NCBI RefSeq assembly: GCF_031844705.1
Contig: NZ_CP134609.1
Span: 5,146,001 to 5,210,000 of the forward strand
Reading direction: 5' to 3'
DNA: 64,000 nucleotides
Source of the DNA: Streptomyces sp. ITFR-16
GTDB taxonomy: Bacteria; Actinomycetota; Actinomycetes; Streptomycetales; Streptomycetaceae
The position numbers were made by a program, and so were the translations under genes. Positions 61,248 through 64,000 of the stretch are shown here, piece by piece. Position 1 is the first letter of the stretch. Each line of letters begins with the position of its first letter. A model generated the notes under the pieces. The model was not told the origin of the DNA and made no database searches. It saw only the letters and a program-made list of their open reading frames with translations.

Positions 61248-62360
61248 GTGAACAGGAGCAACAGCGGCGCGAACCTGCCGACCCTGCGCAGCCACAACGC
61301 GGCGCTCGTGCTGGATCTGCTGCGCGGCGCGGGCGGGCGCGGCATCAGCCGGATCGAGCTCGCCGAGCGGACGGGGCTCACCCCGCAGGCCGTCAGCAAG
61401 ATCACCGCACGGCTGCGGGCCGAGGGGCTGGCCGCCGACGCGGGCCGCCGCGCCTCCACGGGCGGCAAGCCCCGGACCGTCCTGCGGCTGGTGCCGGAGG
61501 CGGGGAACGCGGTGGGGCTGCAGCTGGACCGCGACGAGCTGACCGTGGTGCTCGTCGACCTCGCGGGGGCGGTGGTCGCGAGCCGTACGGCCCCGCTGGA
61601 CTTCGGCGCCCCGGCGGACGAGGTGCTCGGCGCGGCGGCCGGAGCGGTCGCCGCCGTGCGGGGTGACGGGGCGCTGCCGGTGCTCGGGGCCGGGGTCGCG
61701 ATACCGGGACCGCTCGACCACCGGGGCGGGGTGCTGCACCGCGTCACGGGCTTCCCGCAGTGGGACGGCTACCCCGTCCGGGACGCGCTGGCCGCGCGGA
61801 CCGGGCTGCCCGTCGTCATCGACAAGGACACCAACGCCGCCGCACTCGGCCTCGCCCTCCAGGCGGCGGGCCCCGCCGACTTCGCCTACCTCCATCTCGG
61901 CACCGGCCTCGGCGCCGGGCTGGTGCTCGGCGGCGAACTGCACCGGGGGGCGCGGACCGGGGCCGGGGAGTTCGGCCACCAGACGGTCCAGCTGGACGGG
62001 GTGGAGTGCGGCTGCGGCGGACGCGGCTGCCTCGAAGCCCTGTGCCTCGCCGCCGTGGGCCGGGGCGACGCCGCCGAGGCCGCCCGGGTGCTCGGCACCG
62101 GCGCCGCCAACCTGGTCGGCCTGCTCGACATCGACCGGGTGGTGCTCGGCGGACGTACCGTCGCCGCCGACCCCGAGGCGTACGTCCGGGGGGTGCGGGC
62201 CGTGCTCGACGAGCGGGCCCGCCGCGACGGCGCCGGCGGGGTGCCGGTCCCGGTGCTCGCCGCCGGGGGAGGGGACCACGCGGTCGCCGAGGGCGCGGCC
62301 CAGCTGATCCTCGCCCCGCTGTTCGGCCGCGTGGGCGGCGCGGACCCGGACCCGTCCTAG
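61248..62360 (+). CDS. ROK family transcriptional regulator
   Basis: A 370-aa regulator. The N-terminal winged HTH reads GRGISRIELAERTGLTPQAV. The ROK domain follows: VVLVDLAGAVVASRTAPLDF, GVAIPGPLD, DKDTNAAALGLAL, LGTGLGAGLVLGGELH, and the ROK zinc ligand cluster in ECGCGGRGCLEAL. It likely senses a sugar and represses the divergent oxidoreductase operon. GTG 61248 is supported by a leaderless promoter (GACAAT 6 bases upstream). The stop TAG is formed at the junction with the MITE-like element. Confidence 0.92.
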   Translation: MNRSNSGANLPTLRSHNAALVLDLLRGAGGRGISRIELAERTGLTPQAVSKITARLRAEGLAADAGRRASTGGKPRTVLRLVPEAGNAVGLQLDRDELTVVLVDLAGAVVASRTAPLDFGAPADEVLGAAAGAVAAVRGDGALPVLGAGVAIPGPLDHRGGVLHRVTGFPQWDGYPVRDALAARTGLPVVIDKDTNAAALGLALQAAGPADFAYLHLGTGLGAGLVLGGELHRGARTGAGEFGHQTVQLDGVECGCGGRGCLEALCLAAVGRGDAAEAARVLGTGAANLVGLLDIDRVVLGGRTVAADPEAYVRGVRAVLDERARRDGAGGVPVPVLAAGGGDHAVAEGAAQLILAPLFGRVGGADPDPS

Positions 62361-62571
62361 GGCGTGTCGTCGAACTGGCGTCTGCCGGGCGGCGCCATGC
62401 ACGCACTCTCGCCGCACCGGCCCCAGGCCCCTGTACTGGACGTACCGGGGTCTGGGGCCGGCATGCCGAGGCGTGGGGTCTCCCCTGGTCGAGCGAAGCC
62501 GGGAGCCCAGGGAAGCACCTGACGCCGCGAGGCCGCCCTTCGGGCGACGACGCCAGTTCGACGACACGCCC
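62360..62571. mobile_element. MITE-like element with 23-bp perfect terminal inverted repeats
   Basis: The left arm (62360-62382, beginning GGGCGTGTCGTCGAACTGGC) and right arm (62549-62571) are perfect inverted copies. The 212-base interior carries a long hairpin (CCGGCCCCAG at 62417, CTGGGGCCGG at 62452) and a small CGCCCTTCGGGCG hairpin, and no ORF of its own. No clear target duplication is visible. The left end overlaps the ROK stop codon. A non-autonomous transposon relic or dispersed intergenic repeat is likely. Confidence 0.75.
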
Positions 62572-62693
62572 CAGGCCCGGAGCCGGGCGGCGACGGGGCG
62601 GGAGCGGGAGCCGGCAGGGCGGTCGCGCCGACGGGTTTCCCGACCGTACGGAAATGGGCTGATCGGGCGTTTCCCGGCGGCCGGACGAGGGGT

Positions 62694-62715
62694 CCTGCGG
62701 CACGCCTGCCGCAGG
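62694..62715. repeat. Hairpin upstream of the surface-protein gene
   Basis: CCTGCGGCA (62694-62702), CGCC, TGCCGCAGG (62707-62715): a perfect 9-bp stem about 100 bases before the LAGTG protein start. It may be a leader structure or the end of the preceding repeat element. Confidence 0.5.
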
Positions 62716-62811
62716 CGTCCCGCGCGCGCGTGGGAGTCTCGCGGCCCAGCCGGTGAACTCCGGGTCCGGGGCGAGCCGACCGTTTCCGCGAGAAGTGAAG
62801 GCTGCCCCGCC

Positions 62812-63963
62812 ATGTCCCCGACACCGCCCCCGGCACCCCCGTCCCCCGAGCACCCCGGCGAACCCGCCCCGTCGCGTCCCCCCTCGCCGCCACCCCCTGC
62901 CGCAGGCCGGCCGCGGCACGGGCACGGGCTCGCGCTCGGGCTGGCCGCCGCCAGCGTCATGCCCGCCGTCGTGCTCGGCGGGGCGACGACCGCGTCCGCC
63001 GCGCCGCAGCGCAATGCGGCGGCCAGTCTGACCCCGGCGGCCGTGCCCGGGTCCGTCACCGCCGATCAGCAGCCCGCCTGCGGTGAGCCCGGGGCCACCG
63101 AGTTCCCGATCGACACCCGCATCCACGGCGGCCCGGACACCTACGCCTCCGGCGGCGGATACGGCACCTGGTTCCTCGACCTGACGAACAGGACCTCAGA
63201 GTCCTGCCGTTCGATCCATCCGGTCCTGGTCCTCACCGACGAGGACCGGGCGCTGACCGCCGACCAGATCCAGCTGGAGTTCTCCGAGCGGTCCCACCCC
63301 GGCGTCGAACACCGCGTCAGCTGGGAGACCACCGACCGCGACGAGCACATCGGGGTCTTCGGCGGCGACGGCGACGACTCCTTCGGCGGCTTCACCGTGC
63401 CCGCCGGACGGACCGTCACCGTCCAGGTCCGGCTGGCGTTCACCTCCGACACCAGCCCCGGCCGGATCACCGCCAACGCCGCGATCGTCCAGCGGCAGCA
63501 CCCCGGCGGCGGGAAGGGCGACGGCGATGCCGCGCGCAGGGACGGCGACGGGCAGTGGGTCGGGGAGTCCGAGGACTATCCGTTCACGGTGGTCGAGGAC
63601 CACGGCGAGGACAGCGGCGACGAGGACGGGACGGACAGCGGCGTGACGGATGAACCGGGTGAGCCCTGGGTGACCGGCGAGGTGGGCGGTACGGGCAAGG
63701 AGGGCAAGGAGATGCCGGGCAGGGAGAACGAGGGGGGCCGCCTCACCGGCCAGGCCCCCGGCAGGCCCGACTTCCGCCCCACCCGCCCCGGCGGCGCCGC
63801 CCGCCCGGTCGCGCCCGGCCGCGATCCGGCCAGGGTTCCGCAGCTCGCCGGCACCGGGCTCTCCGTCCCCGTGAAGCTGCCCGCGCTCGCCTTCACCACG
63901 TTCCTCATCGGCGGCGGCGCGGTCGTGGTGGCGACCCGCCGGACGCGCCGCGACCCCCGCTGA
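62812..63963 (+). CDS. Secreted surface protein with LAGTG sorting signal
   Basis: A 383-aa exported protein. A Pro-rich ~45-residue tail precedes a signal peptide (LALGLAAASVMPAVVLGGA, cut near TASAAP). A beta-rich region (about 70-235) is followed by an acidic, Gly/Asp/Glu-rich stalk. The end is VPQLAGTGLSVPVKLP, a membrane helix and RRTRRDPR, i.e. LAxTG, helix and positive tail: a cell-wall sorting signal for class E sortases. A class E sortase is encoded 9.5 kb upstream. Function unknown. ATG 62812; a longer frame runs back through the MITE-like element. Confidence 0.85.
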   Translation: MSPTPPPAPPSPEHPGEPAPSRPPSPPPPAAGRPRHGHGLALGLAAASVMPAVVLGGATTASAAPQRNAAASLTPAAVPGSVTADQQPACGEPGATEFPIDTRIHGGPDTYASGGGYGTWFLDLTNRTSESCRSIHPVLVLTDEDRALTADQIQLEFSERSHPGVEHRVSWETTDRDEHIGVFGGDGDDSFGGFTVPAGRTVTVQVRLAFTSDTSPGRITANAAIVQRQHPGGGKGDGDAARRDGDGQWVGESEDYPFTVVEDHGEDSGDEDGTDSGVTDEPGEPWVTGEVGGTGKEGKEMPGRENEGGRLTGQAPGRPDFRPTRPGGAARPVAPGRDPARVPQLAGTGLSVPVKLPALAFTTFLIGGGAVVVATRRTRRDPR

Positions 63964-64000
63964 CCGCGCGGCCCCCGCACACCGTCGCCTTTCGGCCGTC

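Overview
The window is high-GC DNA (third codon positions almost all G or C) with GTG/TTG starts, leaderless promoters (TANNNT 6-8 bases before a start codon), a class E sortase with an LAxTG surface protein, a perfect CebR-type box and many actinobacterial families. It is almost certainly chromosomal DNA of a Streptomyces or close relative. No tRNA, rRNA, integrase, CRISPR array or replication origin was seen.

Left part (1-31.1 kb): ordinary accessory chromosome. In order: a SugE/Gdx exporter behind what looks like the end of a guanidine-III riboswitch; a class A penicillin-binding protein; a three-gene ABC-2 exporter operon; a DUF1707 protein; an SGNH hydrolase; a DUF445 membrane protein; an MFS-TetR pair; an NADPH-FMN reductase; a PASTA-less Ser/Thr kinase; an SDR-TetR divergent pair; an MFS-LysR divergent pair; a large secreted or surface protein ending in a pierisin/scabin-like ADP-ribosyltransferase; a DHFR-like reductase; an alpha/beta hydrolase; a CebR-box-linked GH5 mannanase with FN3 and CBM2; an SMI1/KNR4 protein; GNAT, quinone-oxidoreductase/HxlR, WYL-type regulator and HSL-type esterase genes.

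Middle (31.2-50.7 kb): a 19.5-kb defence island with two arms. The leftward arm runs 117-aa protein, 1588-aa GHKL-ATPase/SF2-helicase fusion, UvrD-like helicase, DrmA-like helicase, DrmB-like DUF1998 protein; the last four are linked by 4-base start/stop overlaps. The rightward arm is HTH-GHKL ATPase, an unknown 330-aa protein and a 299-aa DUF6339-like protein, again with 4-base overlaps. It converges through a shared terminator on a leftward Vsr endonuclease, a C5-methyltransferase-like protein lacking the PCQ catalytic cysteine, and a canonical C5-methyltransferase. DrmA and DrmB are DISARM core proteins, but no DrmC phospholipase-D protein is present. I infer a composite, probably undescribed, DISARM-related system coupled to a MORC/GHKL-type restriction-modification module.

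Right part (50.8-64 kb): GNAT acetyltransferase, SEC-C/TPR protein, class E sortase, DUF3311 plus sodium:solute symporter, MFS-HxlR pair with a 21-bp operator-like array, DUF6412-like protein plus YidC, FAH-family hydrolase, a UPF0303/oxidoreductase operon divergent from a ROK regulator across a 27-bp perfect palindrome, a MITE-like element with 23-bp perfect terminal inverted repeats, and an LAGTG-anchored surface protein that is a likely sortase E substrate.
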